Below, one piece after another: positions 1 through 8,313 of a stretch of DNA of 62,161 bases. Numbering within the stretch: position 1 is the stretch's first letter; every line of letters starts with the position of its first letter. A program made the translations under genes and the position numbers. Under the pieces are notes generated by a model. The model worked only from the letters and a program-made list of their open reading frames with translations, searched no databases and was not told where the DNA came from. The DNA is from JAAFIP01 sp043718065 (GTDB lineage: Bacteria > Pseudomonadota > Gammaproteobacteria > Burkholderiales > Burkholderiaceae_C): the NCBI GenBank assembly GCA_043718065.1, contig JAYSWJ010000157.1, positions 1 through 62,161 of the forward strand. The letters run 5' to 3'.

Positions 1-64
1 ACGGGCTCGAACCGCCGACCTACGCCTTGTAAGGGCGCCGCTCTACCAACTGAGCTAATCACCC
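1..64 (-). tRNA. tRNA-Val (anticodon TAC), 3' end cut by the window edge
   Basis: Read on the minus strand, a tRNA begins at position 64 with acceptor half GGGTGAT, followed by a D-arm with GCTC...GAGC, a five-base anticodon stem around the loop CTTACAA, and a T-arm containing TTCGAGC. The anticodon is TAC, which reads GUA valine codons. The distal T-stem base, the 3' acceptor strand and CCA lie beyond the window start. hupB follows downstream of nothing visible here; it lies upstream on the same strand. Confidence 0.92.
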
Positions 65-90
65 CACCTGAAACTGTATTTTAAACTGAT

Positions 91-363
91 TTAGTTCAGT
101 GCATCTTTCAAGGCTTTGCCTGGACGAAACTTAGGCACCTTAGCGGCTTTGATCTTGATCGCATCGCCAGTACGCGGATTGCGCCCTGTGCGCGCAGCAC
201 GCTTGCCTACGGCAAAAGTGCCGAAACCTACTAGCGACACAGTGCCGCCTTTTTTCAAGGTGGTTTTTACCGCGGTGATGGTGGACTCCAGTGCGCGGGT
301 AGCGGCAGCTTTGGAAATATCAGCATGCTTTGCGATGTGTTCGATCAAGTCGGTTTTGTTCAT
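91..363 (-). CDS. hupB: DNA-binding protein HU (beta type)
   Basis: A 90-residue nucleoid protein of the HU/IHF family, the usual length for HU. It bends and compacts DNA as a dimer without strong sequence preference. Visible signatures are the N-terminal helical half starting MNKTDLIEHIA, the GFGTF turn near residues 46-50, the flexible DNA-embracing arm with RTGRNPRTG near residues 58-66, and the C-terminal FRPGKALKDAL. The start ATG at 363 fits the conserved MNKT N-terminus. The gene lies 26 bp from the tRNA-Val on the same strand and may be transcribed just ahead of it. HU alpha versus beta cannot be separated with certainty, but a single 90-residue HU in Burkholderiales is normally named hupB. 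Confidence 0.93.
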   Translation of the reverse strand: MNKTDLIEHIAKHADISKAAATRALESTITAVKTTLKKGGTVSLVGFGTFAVGKRAARTGRNPRTGDAIKIKAAKVPKFRPGKALKDALN

Positions 364-587
364 TTTGGCTCCAGCGATAGGTATGGCGAAAAAAATGGTG
401 GTATCGTTTTATAACAATACGGTTGCGAATTCTATGCGGTTTTAGGGCGTGCACAAGTCACAGGTAGCTAAAAATAGCTATCCGTAACCCTAAGCTTGCA
501 AATATTTGCGACAAAACTCTAAGAGTTGGCATTTTCTTGACAGGGGCAAGCGTTTTATTGCTTGCTGTTGCCTTTCTAGCTGTGTGC

Positions 588-1673
588 TTACAACGCTGCA
601 GCAATCGCCTTGCCCAAATCACTGGTGCTGGCTGTGCCACCCATATCGCGGGTCAGTGGTGCGCCGCTCTTGGGGGCTAATACTTTTTCGATAGTAGCCA
701 AAATGGCATCATGCGCCTGCTTATAGCCCAAGTGCTCCAGCATCATGGCACCACACCAGATCTGACCAATCGGATTGGCGATGTGCTTGCCCGCAATGTC
801 TGGCGCCGACCCATGCACAGGCTCAAACAGTGATGGAAATTTTCTGTCTGGGTTGAGGTTGGCGCTAGGCGCAATACCGATAGTGCCTGTGCACGCAGGA
901 CCTAAGTCGCTCAAAATATCACCAAACAAATTACTAGCCACCACTACATCAAAGTACGTGGGGCGCTGCACAAAGTGGGCCGTCAAAATATCGATGTGAA
1001 ATTTATCGGTGTTAACGTCGGGGTATTTTTTAGCCATCTCTTCAACGCGCTCGTCCCAGTAGGGCATGCTGATCGAAATGCCGTTGGACTTGGTGGCGCT
1101 GGTGAGGTGCTTTTTGGGGCGCGACTGAGCCAGGTCGTAGGCAAACTTCAATACGCGGTCTACACCCGTGCGTGTGAACACCGATTCTTGCAAGACAAAC
1201 TCGCGATCCGTGCCTGGAAACATACGGCCACCGATGCTGGAGTATTCACCCTCGGTGTTCTCGCGCACGATGTAAAAGTCGATCTCACCGGCTTTGTACG
1301 GTGTGCCGTCGCGTTTAACCACGGGCGCAATTATGCCGGGCATGAGTTTGGCGGGGCGCAGGTTAACGTATTGGTCAAACTCGCGGCGAAATTTAATCAA
1401 CGAACCCCACAGCGAGATATGGTCTGGCACCTTGGCAGGCCAGCCTACTGCGCCGTAGTACAAGGCGTCGTGGCCGCCGATTTGGTCTTTCCAATCGGGA
1501 GGCAAATAGTCACCGTGCTTTTCGCAATATTCCCAGCACGAAAAATCAAAATGGTCCATATGCAGGTCAATCCCAAATTTACTGGCTACGGCCTCCATCA
1601 CACGCACGCCCTCAGGCATCACTTCTTTACCAATGCCGTCGCCTGCGATAACTGCGATGCGGTGTTTTGCCAT
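588..1673 (-). CDS. ttuC: Tartrate dehydrogenase / D-malate dehydrogenase (decarboxylating)
   Basis: A 361-residue member of the isocitrate/isopropylmalate dehydrogenase superfamily, tartrate dehydrogenase (TTC/DmlA) branch. These enzymes oxidise tartrate or D-malate with NAD+ and need Mn2+. Visible features are the N-terminal GDGIGKEVMPEG, the substrate region with LRPAKL, and the cofactor region SDLGPACTGTIGIAPSANL followed by FEPVHGSAPDIAGKH near residues 285-300. Length matches the family. The upstream alpha/beta hydrolase gene ends 35 bp before this start on the same strand, so the two are probably co-transcribed, with the divergent LysR gene as likely regulator. Substrate preference (tartrate, D-malate or another 2-hydroxyacid) cannot be settled from sequence; 3-isopropylmalate is less likely because leuB normally lies with leuCD. 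Confidence 0.85.
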   Translation of the reverse strand: MAKHRIAVIAGDGIGKEVMPEGVRVMEAVASKFGIDLHMDHFDFSCWEYCEKHGDYLPPDWKDQIGGHDALYYGAVGWPAKVPDHISLWGSLIKFRREFDQYVNLRPAKLMPGIIAPVVKRDGTPYKAGEIDFYIVRENTEGEYSSIGGRMFPGTDREFVLQESVFTRTGVDRVLKFAYDLAQSRPKKHLTSATKSNGISISMPYWDERVEEMAKKYPDVNTDKFHIDILTAHFVQRPTYFDVVVASNLFGDILSDLGPACTGTIGIAPSANLNPDRKFPSLFEPVHGSAPDIAGKHIANPIGQIWCGAMMLEHLGYKQAHDAILATIEKVLAPKSGAPLTRDMGGTASTSDLGKAIAAAL

Positions 1674-1708
1674 GGTGAAATCCTTGTAGATAAATTGATT
1701 GTTAAAAA

Positions 1709-2587
1709 CTAAGCGATGAAAAATGGGTGGGCTTGGGCAAGCAGCGCGTCTGGCGCTTCCTCGGCAATGTAGTGTCCGCAGGGCAATGATTGGCCGCTCA
1801 CATTGTGGGCACGCTCACGCCACAGTGCTAACACGTCAAAATTTTTACCTACTGCGCCCTGCTCTGCCCACAGCACTTTGAGCGGCATGGCCAGCTTCTT
1901 ACCTGCGGCGATGTCGGCACGGTCATGGTCCAGGTCGATCGTGGCGCTAGCGCGGTAGTCTTCGCAAATGCCGCGTGCGCTGCCTGGTATTTGGATGCAG
2001 CGTTCGTACTGTGCCATTGCCTCGGGTGCAAAAACAGACAAGCCCCCGTGGCGCTGGCCTTTTCCGTAGCGCAGATAGCCTACAGGGTTTGACTCAATCA
2101 ATGCTTCGGGCAAGGGCGCGGGCTGAATCAAAAAGAACCAATGCCAATAGGCCGTGGCAAAAGCTTGGCTGGTGTTGCCGTACATGCCCAGCGTGGGCGC
2201 AATGTCTAGCAGCATCATGCGCTGCACGGCGTGGAGGTGGTCTGCAGCTAAACGGTGGGCCACACGTGCGCCACGGTCGTGCGCCAGTACCTGAAATTGG
2301 TCAAACCCGCGCGCTTGCATTACCGCCATCGCATCGCGCGCCATCTCACGCTTGGAATACATGGCATGGTCTGCATCGGCCGCAGGCCGGCCAGAGTCAC
2401 CGTAGCCGCGCAAATCCATCATCACCACGGTAAACCGCTGGGCCAAATCAGGCGCTACGCGGTGCCACATGGCATGGGTTTGTGGGTGGCCATGCAGCAG
2501 CAGCAGCGGTGCGCCCTGCCCTCCTGTGCGGCACTGCAGGCTAACGCCGTTACGCTCAATCGTAAAAGCTGAAAAGTCTTTGAACAT
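1709..2587 (-). CDS. Alpha/beta hydrolase, fluoroacetate dehalogenase-like
   Basis: An alpha/beta hydrolase of 292 residues when started at the ATG at 2587 (MFKDFSAFTIERNG); a start 39 bases further upstream is open but adds an atypical cysteine-rich tail. Oxyanion region HGHPQTHAMW and a nucleophile elbow AHDRGARVAHR place an aspartate, not serine, as nucleophile. The two arginines of DRGAR match those that bind the substrate carboxylate in fluoroacetate dehalogenases, and YWHWFF matches their halide-binding His-Trp pair. The catalytic histidine is in CGHYIAEE near the C-terminus. This suggests haloacetate dehalogenase or a related hydrolase. It lies upstream of the tartrate/malate dehydrogenase gene, and a LysR gene diverges from it; a dehalogenase feeding a 2-hydroxyacid oxidation step is a reasonable but unproven reading. 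Epoxide hydrolase is the main alternative. Confidence 0.78.
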   Translation of the reverse strand: MFKDFSAFTIERNGVSLQCRTGGQGAPLLLLHGHPQTHAMWHRVAPDLAQRFTVVMMDLRGYGDSGRPAADADHAMYSKREMARDAMAVMQARGFDQFQVLAHDRGARVAHRLAADHLHAVQRMMLLDIAPTLGMYGNTSQAFATAYWHWFFLIQPAPLPEALIESNPVGYLRYGKGQRHGGLSVFAPEAMAQYERCIQIPGSARGICEDYRASATIDLDHDRADIAAGKKLAMPLKVLWAEQGAVGKNFDVLALWRERAHNVSGQSLPCGHYIAEEAPDALLAQAHPFFIA

Positions 2588-2593
2588 GCACGG

Positions 2594-2619
2594 ATTGTGC
2601 TGGACGCATGTCTCACAAT
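2594..2619. promoter_or_regulatory. Candidate LysR operator (inverted repeat)
   Basis: Perfect 6-bp arms ATTGTG and CACAAT separated by 14 bp lie in the 74-bp gap between the divergent hydrolase and LysR genes. LysR proteins commonly bind interrupted dyads in such a gap and regulate both sides. The dyad is close to the hydrolase start, so repression by occlusion is possible. Assignment is by position and symmetry only. Confidence 0.35.
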
Positions 2620-2661
2620 CAAGCAATAATTGAGTAATTTATTATTTTCAAATTAGAAACA

Positions 2662-3594
2662 ATGGAAAGAGCTGACCTCGAACTAGTTTTGGCCATCAAA
2701 GACGCGGGTAGCTTGAGCCAAGCCGCTGCCCGCCTGCGCCTGAGCCCGCCTGTGGTGACCAAACGCCTAGCCGCACTAGAAACCGCGCTGGGTTTAAAAC
2801 TGTTTTTTCGCACTACCCGCAGTGTCAACCCCACGGCCGAGGGCGATGTGCTGTGCGAACGCGCCGTGGGCTTGCTGGCCCAATTTGCCCAAACTGAAGA
2901 AGACCTGCGCGACCATGTGCGCGAGCCTGCAGGCCCCATCCGCTTGGCCGCCACCTTCGGCTTTGGCCGCATTTGGCTTGGGCCCGCACTGGCGCGGTTT
3001 CAAAGCCTGCACCCTGGTGTGCGGGTGGATGTGCAGCTAACCGAAAAACTTCCTGACTTGGGTGCAGAAGGCTACGACGGTGCCGTATGGCTATGGGCAC
3101 CTAACGCTAACCGGTCAGCACAATGGTCTGCACGCAAGCTGGCTACTAACCAGCGTGTACTGGTGGCAGCACCCAACTACCTTGCTAAACGCCCTACCCC
3201 ACAAACCTTGGCAGATTTGAGCCAACACGAATGCCTGGTAGTGCGCGAGAACGACGACCCTAGCTACGCATGGCAACTGCGCCTTGCCAATACAAAAAAG
3301 GCCCATGACAAAAAAGCTATCGCAGTGCAAGTGCAAGGCAGCCTGCGTTGCAACTCTGGCGAGCTAGTGCGCGACTGGTGCTTAGCAGGCCGCGGCATCA
3401 TGCTGCGTAGCCTGTGGGACATCGCCCCGCAGATAGCCAGTGGCGCACTGGTGCGCGTGCTGCCTGCGTATGCCATGACCGATGCATATATTCAGTGGTT
3501 AGCGCCGTTTAAGGTGCAAACGCCTCGGCGGGTGCGGCTGCTCAGTGATTATTTGCACCAAAGCTTTCATAGTGCACCTTGGGCTGTAGATTAG
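2662..3594 (+). CDS. LysR family transcriptional regulator
   Basis: A 310-residue LysR-type regulator. The N-terminal winged helix-turn-helix (residues 1-60) shows the typical pattern DAGSLSQAAARLRLSPPVV, then the linker helix and a substrate-binding domain of the type-2 periplasmic fold from about residue 90 (GPIRLAATFGFGRIWLGPAL). Length is normal for the family. The ATG at 2662 is chosen because the HTH begins immediately after it. The gene diverges from the hydrolase/tartrate dehydrogenase pair, whose inducer-dependent control is its most likely job. It most resembles LysR members controlling small organic acid catabolism such as TtuA/DmlR, which is only a family-level resemblance. Confidence 0.88.
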   Translation: MERADLELVLAIKDAGSLSQAAARLRLSPPVVTKRLAALETALGLKLFFRTTRSVNPTAEGDVLCERAVGLLAQFAQTEEDLRDHVREPAGPIRLAATFGFGRIWLGPALARFQSLHPGVRVDVQLTEKLPDLGAEGYDGAVWLWAPNANRSAQWSARKLATNQRVLVAAPNYLAKRPTPQTLADLSQHECLVVRENDDPSYAWQLRLANTKKAHDKKAIAVQVQGSLRCNSGELVRDWCLAGRGIMLRSLWDIAPQIASGALVRVLPAYAMTDAYIQWLAPFKVQTPRRVRLLSDYLHQSFHSAPWAVD

Positions 3595-3610
3595 ACTACT
3601 ACTTACTACT

Positions 3611-3653
3611 AATTTAATAGCTGCTTGAGCAGGATTTACTTGGGTTACAGGCC
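3611..3653 (+). repeat. Dispersed palindromic repeat, subtype A
   Basis: Intergenic copy of the short repeat with palindromic core CTGCTTGAGCAG, preceded by TTTAATAG and followed by GATTTACTTGGGTTACAGGCC. It lies between the LysR gene and the convergent EamA gene. This copy is close to the consensus of subtype A (tail TTTACTTGGGTTA). Confidence 0.8.
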
Positions 3654-3766
3654 ATTTTCATTATAAAAAAACGGTCTGCCAGCTCATAACTCATGACCAG
3701 ACAGCAGTTCAACGTCAAACCATGTTGGCAGCAAACCACTGCCCGCACCGGAAACCTCAATTTGCG

Positions 3767-4651
3767 TTAAACCTTGGACGCTGCGCGCACCACTAGCCAC
3801 ACACCCAGCGCAGTCAACGCAGTGCCCAGCACGGTAGCCCACGTAATTGGTTCGCTAAACAACACCCAGGCCATCAGCGCAGTGGTGGGCGGCACTAGGT
3901 ACAAAAGGGACGTGACTGATGTAGCTGCACCGCGCTGGATAAGGATATACAACAACGAGCTGCCGCCCAAAGTGAGCCCCAGTACCGACCATGCCATGGC
4001 CCAGCTAAGTTGCGTGTTCCACTGCATGGCCTCGGTCTCCAAGAGCGCAAACGGCAGGGTAACCAGCAAAGCGGCGGCCAGTTGTACGGCGTTGGCACTG
4101 CGCACATCGCACGGGGTGACAAAACGTTTTTGGTACAGCGTGCCGGTGGTAATACTAAGCAACGCAATGATGGCAAAGGCTAGATTGGCAGTGCTCACCT
4201 CGCCCAAGCCCAGCTTGGCCGACACTACCAGCAGCAGGCCCGCAAAGCCTAGCGCCAGCCCGGCCCATTGGCGCGCTGCCACGCGCCCACCTGTGCCAGA
4301 CAGCCACAGCGCCGTCAGCACTGGTTGAAACCCCACGATCAGCGACGACAGGCCCGAGCCCATGCCTAGCTTAACCGCTGTCCACACGCCGCCCAAGTAG
4401 CCTGCATGCACCAACACACCTACCAACGCCAGATGTGCCCATTGCGCCCGGTTGGCGGGCCATGCGACTTTGGCAAGCACTATCCACAGTGCAAAACACA
4501 GCATCGACAACGCATAACGTACCGCCAAAAACGTCATGGGTGGCGCATACGGCATGCCGTAGCGTGCCACGATGAAGCCAGTGCTCCAAATAAGCACAAA
4601 CACTACGGGCATGGCACGCAGCCACTGGGTATCGGGAGATTGGTTGGACAT
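3767..4651 (-). CDS. EamA/DMT family permease
   Basis: An inner-membrane transporter of the drug/metabolite superfamily with two EamA repeats and about ten hydrophobic segments. From the ATG at 4651 it has 294 residues; an upstream ATG at 4693 would add 14 residues, and neither has a strong ribosome binding site. The first repeat includes VLIWSTGFIVARYG, the second ends ALMAWVLFSEPITWATVLG followed by a short hydrophobic C-terminal helix. These carriers export amino acids, purines or other metabolites; the substrate cannot be inferred. It lies 66 bp downstream of pgsA on the same strand. No nearby regulator points to a substrate. Confidence 0.85.
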   Translation of the reverse strand: MSNQSPDTQWLRAMPVVFVLIWSTGFIVARYGMPYAPPMTFLAVRYALSMLCFALWIVLAKVAWPANRAQWAHLALVGVLVHAGYLGGVWTAVKLGMGSGLSSLIVGFQPVLTALWLSGTGGRVAARQWAGLALGFAGLLLVVSAKLGLGEVSTANLAFAIIALLSITTGTLYQKRFVTPCDVRSANAVQLAAALLVTLPFALLETEAMQWNTQLSWAMAWSVLGLTLGGSSLLYILIQRGAATSVTSLLYLVPPTTALMAWVLFSEPITWATVLGTALTALGVWLVVRAASKV

Positions 4652-4717
4652 GAGAAAACGCAGTGACTGCGCGCTAGCGAGCCCAAAGGGCATGCGCGAT
4701 GGCAGCGCGCTGTGAGC

Positions 4718-5284
4718 TTACTTCACCTTGGCGCGAATCTCGGGCAGTGCTTTTTGCAGGTAGTACACCATGCTCCACACCGTCAAAATAGCGGCCACCC
4801 AAATAAGCCACAAGCCCCACACGCGGGTGTTGATGATGCCAAACAACATCCCGTCGTACAGCAAAAACGGAATCGCCACCATTTGCGATACGGTCTTGAG
4901 CTTGCCCAGCATGTGTACCGCTACGCTGCCCGAGGCACCTATTTTGGCCATCCATTCGCGCAGCGCGCTAATAGCTATCTCGCGGCCAATGATGATGAGT
5001 GCCACAAACACGTCCACACGCTGCAAATGCACTAGCACCAGCAAGGCTGCGCAGACTAAAAATTTGTCGGCTACAGGGTCTAGAAAAGCGCCAAACGAAG
5101 AGGCTTGGTTCAGCTTGCGGGCCAAGTAGCCGTCTAGCCAGTCGGTCCATGCGAACAGCACAAACATCACCGTGGCCACCAAATTTTGCGTAGCGATGGG
5201 CAAGCTGCTGTAGAAAATACCCGCAATCAGGGGAATCGCAACGATGCGGGTCCAAGTCAATATTGTGGGTATGGTAAAAAACAT
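4718..5284 (-). CDS. pgsA: CDP-diacylglycerol--glycerol-3-phosphate 3-phosphatidyltransferase
   Basis: A 188-residue integral membrane enzyme that makes phosphatidylglycerophosphate from CDP-diacylglycerol and glycerol 3-phosphate, the committed step to phosphatidylglycerol and cardiolipin. The CDP-alcohol phosphotransferase signature DG-x2-AR-x8-G-x3-D-x3-D is complete in the stretch beginning DWLDGYLARK (residues about 47-73), with the metal-binding aspartates present. Several hydrophobic segments surround it. N-terminal FTIPTILTWTRIVAIP is typical for PgsA. In many Burkholderiales pgsA is near uvrC, as here (a small lipoprotein gene lies between), which supports the call. Confidence 0.95.
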   Translation of the reverse strand: MFFTIPTILTWTRIVAIPLIAGIFYSSLPIATQNLVATVMFVLFAWTDWLDGYLARKLNQASSFGAFLDPVADKFLVCAALLVLVHLQRVDVFVALIIIGREIAISALREWMAKIGASGSVAVHMLGKLKTVSQMVAIPFLLYDGMLFGIINTRVWGLWLIWVAAILTVWSMVYYLQKALPEIRAKVK

Positions 5285-5377
5285 TGGCCCTATTGTGTCA
5301 CGCTAGCGTGCCCTTGCGGCGTGCTAGCGTGTGCTACACAACCTGCAGCAGTGGTTTGTGGCGCTGTTGCTGCAGAT

Positions 5378-5890
5378 TTACAGCTTCTCCACCACGGTGC
5401 GCAGCTGAAATTTGCGGGCATCGTTGTAGAAAAAGGTTTCGCTGATGTCCCATGGGCCTGCCAGATTACCGATGGGGCCAAAGCTGCCCACACGGCGCAC
5501 GGCTTGCACAGCCAAGTCGTTGGCATCAGGCCCCACCGATGAGCGGCGCAACAGACTGACGTTTCTAATGCTGCCGTCCGCGCCTAAAGCTATGCTGACC
5601 ACCACAATGCCGTAGGCTGGCTCTGACACGGCGCCTGCGTAGCTGCCGCCTGGGTTAGCCGCCAAAATCATCTGAGCTGCGCGGCGACGGTATTCAGCCA
5701 TGCTGCGCACTGCTGGCAGGCCAGAGGCACTGGGCTGCGCAGGCGCGGCAGATGGTAGCGGGCTAGAGTCTGGCGGTCCAACAGGACGACTTTTGCAGCC
5801 TGCTATCAGGGCAGCAGCTGTAATGGCAGACCAGACTAGGCCATGCTTGGCATGGCGCAGCGTGGTGGTGTTAATGATTTGATTTTTCAC
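5378..5890 (-). CDS. Lipoprotein with TonB-like C-terminal domain
   Basis: A 170-residue protein from a GTG at 5890, chosen because GGAG lies six bases upstream; a TTG four codons earlier is the alternative. The N-terminus is a lipoprotein signal with lipobox LIAGC (cysteine near residue 32), then a Pro/Ser/Ala-rich linker. The C-terminal half (YGIVVVSIALGADGSIRNV followed by LAVQAVRRVGSFGPI) resembles the TonB/TolA C-terminal fold, which contacts outer-membrane or other envelope partners. It sits between uvrC and pgsA on the same strand and shows no TonB-type cytoplasmic anchor, so it is probably an envelope lipoprotein and not the energy transducer itself. Function unknown. Confidence 0.7.
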   Translation of the reverse strand: MKNQIINTTTLRHAKHGLVWSAITAAALIAGCKSRPVGPPDSSPLPSAAPAQPSASGLPAVRSMAEYRRRAAQMILAANPGGSYAGAVSEPAYGIVVVSIALGADGSIRNVSLLRRSSVGPDANDLAVQAVRRVGSFGPIGNLAGPWDISETFFYNDARKFQLRTVVEKL

Positions 5891-5979
5891 GGTGGGCTCC
5901 AACGTTTAAGTTTTATAGATCTAAATAGCTTCCATGCCCAGATTGTGAGAGCTAATGCACTACGAAATAAGGCACAGCC

Positions 5980-8004
5980 TCAGTGTAATGCCCGGTAGAT
6001 CTCGTCGGCCAAGTCTTTGGATATGCCGTCTACGGTAGCTATGTCAGCAGCGCCCGCAGCCGCAACGCCGCGAATACCTCCGAAGCGTTGCAATAGTTTG
6101 GCACGTCTTTTAGCGCCTACACCCGGTATTTCCTCTAGTTTGCTGCCGCCAGTGCGCACTTTCGCACGTTGTGCGCGCATACCTGTTATGGCAAACCGGT
6201 GCGCCTCGTCGCGAATTTGCGCAATCAGCATCAGCGCGGCGCTGTCTTTAGGCAGGCTGGCTTTAGGTCTGCCATCGGCAAACACCAGCTCCTCGAGGCC
6301 TACTTTGCGGCCCTCGCCTTTTTCTACGCCCGCGATCAAGCCTAGGTTCAGGCCCAGCGATTCAAACACTTCTTTGGCTATGTTGACCTGGCCAATACCG
6401 CCGTCCACCAACACTAAATCAGGCATGGTGATGCTGGGTGCCGTGCCCTCGGCGTCTGCAGTACGCTGGGCTTGCACCACTTTGCTATAGCGTCGGCTGA
6501 GCACTTGGCGCATGGCGGCGTAGTCGTCACCGCCGGTGATGCCCTCGATGTTGTAGCGGCGGTATTGGCTGCTTTGCATTTTGTGGCCATAGAACACTAC
6601 GCACGACGCTTGCGTAGCCTCGCCTGCGGTGTGGCTGATGTCAAAGCACTCCACCCGAAATTTGGCCAAATCATCCGGCGCAATGTCCAGCGCGTCCACC
6701 AGCGCGCGGGTACGAGCCTGCTGGCTACCTTCTTCAGCCAGCAGGCGGGCCAGTTGAATATCAGCATTTTTTTGCGCCATTTCCAGCCAAATGCGCCGCT
6801 GCTCGCGCGGGTTGTGCACGGCGCTAATTTTGACGCCGGTTTGCTCCGTCAGCAGCGCAATCAGATCTGGGTCTACCTTCTCGCTTACCAGCAGCGTGGG
6901 CGGTGGCGGTGTGTCAATATAGTGCTGCGCGATAAAGGCCTCTAGCACCTCGGCAGCGGGTGCATCGTCTACGTGCACCGGAAAGTACGGCCTGTCGCCC
7001 AAATGCCGCCCACCACGCACCATAGCCAGGTTTACGCAGGCTCTGCCGCCTTGCACTTTGGCGGCCAAAATATCGACGTCCTTATCGCTTACGTTGTCTA
7101 CCGACTGCTGGTGCAGCACCTTAGACAGTGCGCTGATCTGGTTGCGTGCCTCGGCGGCTTTTTCAAACTCTAGCTTCTCGGCGTGCTGCATCATGCGGCC
7201 TTCTAGCTCTTGCATGATGGCCTGCGTCTCGCCGCGCAAAAAACGCTCGGCATTAGAAATATCCTGCGCGTAGTCAAGCTCATTAATATGCCCCACGCAC
7301 GGGCCGCTGCAGCGCTTGATCTGGTACAGCAGGCAAGGCCGCGTGCGGTTGGCAAACACAGTGTCTTCACAGGTGCGCAGGTGAAAAACTTTTTGCAGCA
7401 GCTGAATGCTTTCTTTCACCGCCCAGGCACTGGGGTACGGGCCAAAGTAGCGGTGCTTTTTTTCTACCGCGCCTCGGTAGTAGGCGATGCGAGGGTAGTC
7501 TGCAGAGACAACCGGCGGCTTGCTAAATGCTACAATTTGCATAGCTGGTTGAGCAGTATCTACGGCCTTAATGGCACTATTTACTGTTATTTTTACAGGG
7601 TTTGAGGCCTTAGAGTGTAGGTTGAATGCCGAACTAGGTTTGGCTTGCCCAGTCATCTTCAGATACGGATAGCTTTTGTCGTCGCGGAACAAAATATTAA
7701 AGCGCGGGTTCAGCGTTTTAATTAAGTTATTCTCAAGCAGCAATGCCTCAGCCTCGGACCGCACCACGGTAGTTTCCATCCGAACAATTTTGCTGACCAT
7801 GTGGCCAATGCGCGTGCCGCCGTGGCTTTTTTGGAAATAATTAGCAACGCGCTTTTTGAGGTTTTTAGCTTTGCCTACGTACAACAATCCGTTGTCCGCG
7901 TCAAAGTAGCGGTACACGCCGGGCAGGCCGGGCAATGCCAACACCTCGGCTAGTAGTGCGGGGCTGTGGGCTTGGGCTTGAAGGTCTGGGGCGTTGTCGG
8001 ACAT
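5980..8004 (-). CDS. uvrC: UvrABC system protein C (excinuclease subunit C)
   Basis: Makes the two incisions flanking DNA lesions in nucleotide excision repair. From the ATG at 8004 it has 674 residues. Domains in order: GIY-YIG nuclease (LPGVYRYFDADNGLLYVGKA, residues about 25-105), Cys-rich region (RTRPCLLYQIKRCSGPC), UVR motif (LEFEKAAEARNQ), the RNase H-like C-terminal nuclease (FRVECFDISHTAGEA, later PDLVLVDGGIGQVN) and the tandem helix-hairpin-helix (LEEIPGVGAKRRAKLL). Odd feature: between the end of the GIY-YIG domain (PYLKMTGQ) and the conserved YPRIAYYRG there are about 45 extra residues, and the DNA encoding them holds a dispersed palindromic repeat at 7541-7573. Everything else is intact, so the protein is probably functional. 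Confidence 0.95.
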   Translation of the reverse strand: MSDNAPDLQAQAHSPALLAEVLALPGLPGVYRYFDADNGLLYVGKAKNLKKRVANYFQKSHGGTRIGHMVSKIVRMETTVVRSEAEALLLENNLIKTLNPRFNILFRDDKSYPYLKMTGQAKPSSAFNLHSKASNPVKITVNSAIKAVDTAQPAMQIVAFSKPPVVSADYPRIAYYRGAVEKKHRYFGPYPSAWAVKESIQLLQKVFHLRTCEDTVFANRTRPCLLYQIKRCSGPCVGHINELDYAQDISNAERFLRGETQAIMQELEGRMMQHAEKLEFEKAAEARNQISALSKVLHQQSVDNVSDKDVDILAAKVQGGRACVNLAMVRGGRHLGDRPYFPVHVDDAPAAEVLEAFIAQHYIDTPPPPTLLVSEKVDPDLIALLTEQTGVKISAVHNPREQRRIWLEMAQKNADIQLARLLAEEGSQQARTRALVDALDIAPDDLAKFRVECFDISHTAGEATQASCVVFYGHKMQSSQYRRYNIEGITGGDDYAAMRQVLSRRYSKVVQAQRTADAEGTAPSITMPDLVLVDGGIGQVNIAKEVFESLGLNLGLIAGVEKGEGRKVGLEELVFADGRPKASLPKDSAALMLIAQIRDEAHRFAITGMRAQRAKVRTGGSKLEEIPGVGAKRRAKLLQRFGGIRGVAAAGAADIATVDGISKDLADEIYRALH
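7541..7573 (+). repeat. Dispersed palindromic repeat inside uvrC
   Basis: ATAGCTGGTTGAGCAG followed by TATCTACGGCCTTAATGG, matching subtype B of the family. It is antisense to uvrC and translated in frame without a stop, inside a segment that other UvrC proteins lack. Confidence 0.8.
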
Positions 8005-8121
8005 AGGGCTATTTTGGCATGCGTTGTGTTGCGGGCTCTGTCTTTGTATTGCCTTTGTTTGTCTTTGCATTACTTGGTTTGGTTTGCGGAGGTTGTTCTT
8101 CTGGCTTAGTCTCTAGGTGAT

Positions 8122-8190
8122 GAGATAGCGTATGCCAACCGCCTCCATACTGGGCATGCCAGAAATCGGGCGGTCGGCATAGGCTATCTC
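8122..8190. repeat. Long imperfect inverted repeat
   Basis: Arms at 8122-8143 and 8169-8190 (left arm GAGATAGCGTATGCCAACCG) are complementary except for two mismatches, around a 25-bp loop. The structure could form a cruciform or RNA hairpin. There is no T-run, so it does not look like a terminator. It could be a REP-like mobile element or the remnant of one. Confidence 0.6.
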
Positions 8191-8237
8191 ACTTGCGATC
8201 GTGATTGCACGCTACCGGTATTTGCTGACGAGAGCAT

Positions 8238-8313
8238 TGGGGGTCAGATCAAAATTCAGGAACACCATACATCCGGCGCAACATCAATCACCAACGAAAT
8301 TTTGCTCTGACCT
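8238..8313. repeat. Inverted repeat with GGTCAGA ends
   Basis: Left arm GGGGTCAGATCAAAATT and right arm AATTTTGCTCTGACCTC are inverted copies about 36 bp apart. I recall GGGTCAGA-type ends from sequences near REP-associated transposase genes in proteobacteria; no transposase gene is present here, so this would be a remnant or non-autonomous unit. Confidence 0.5.
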
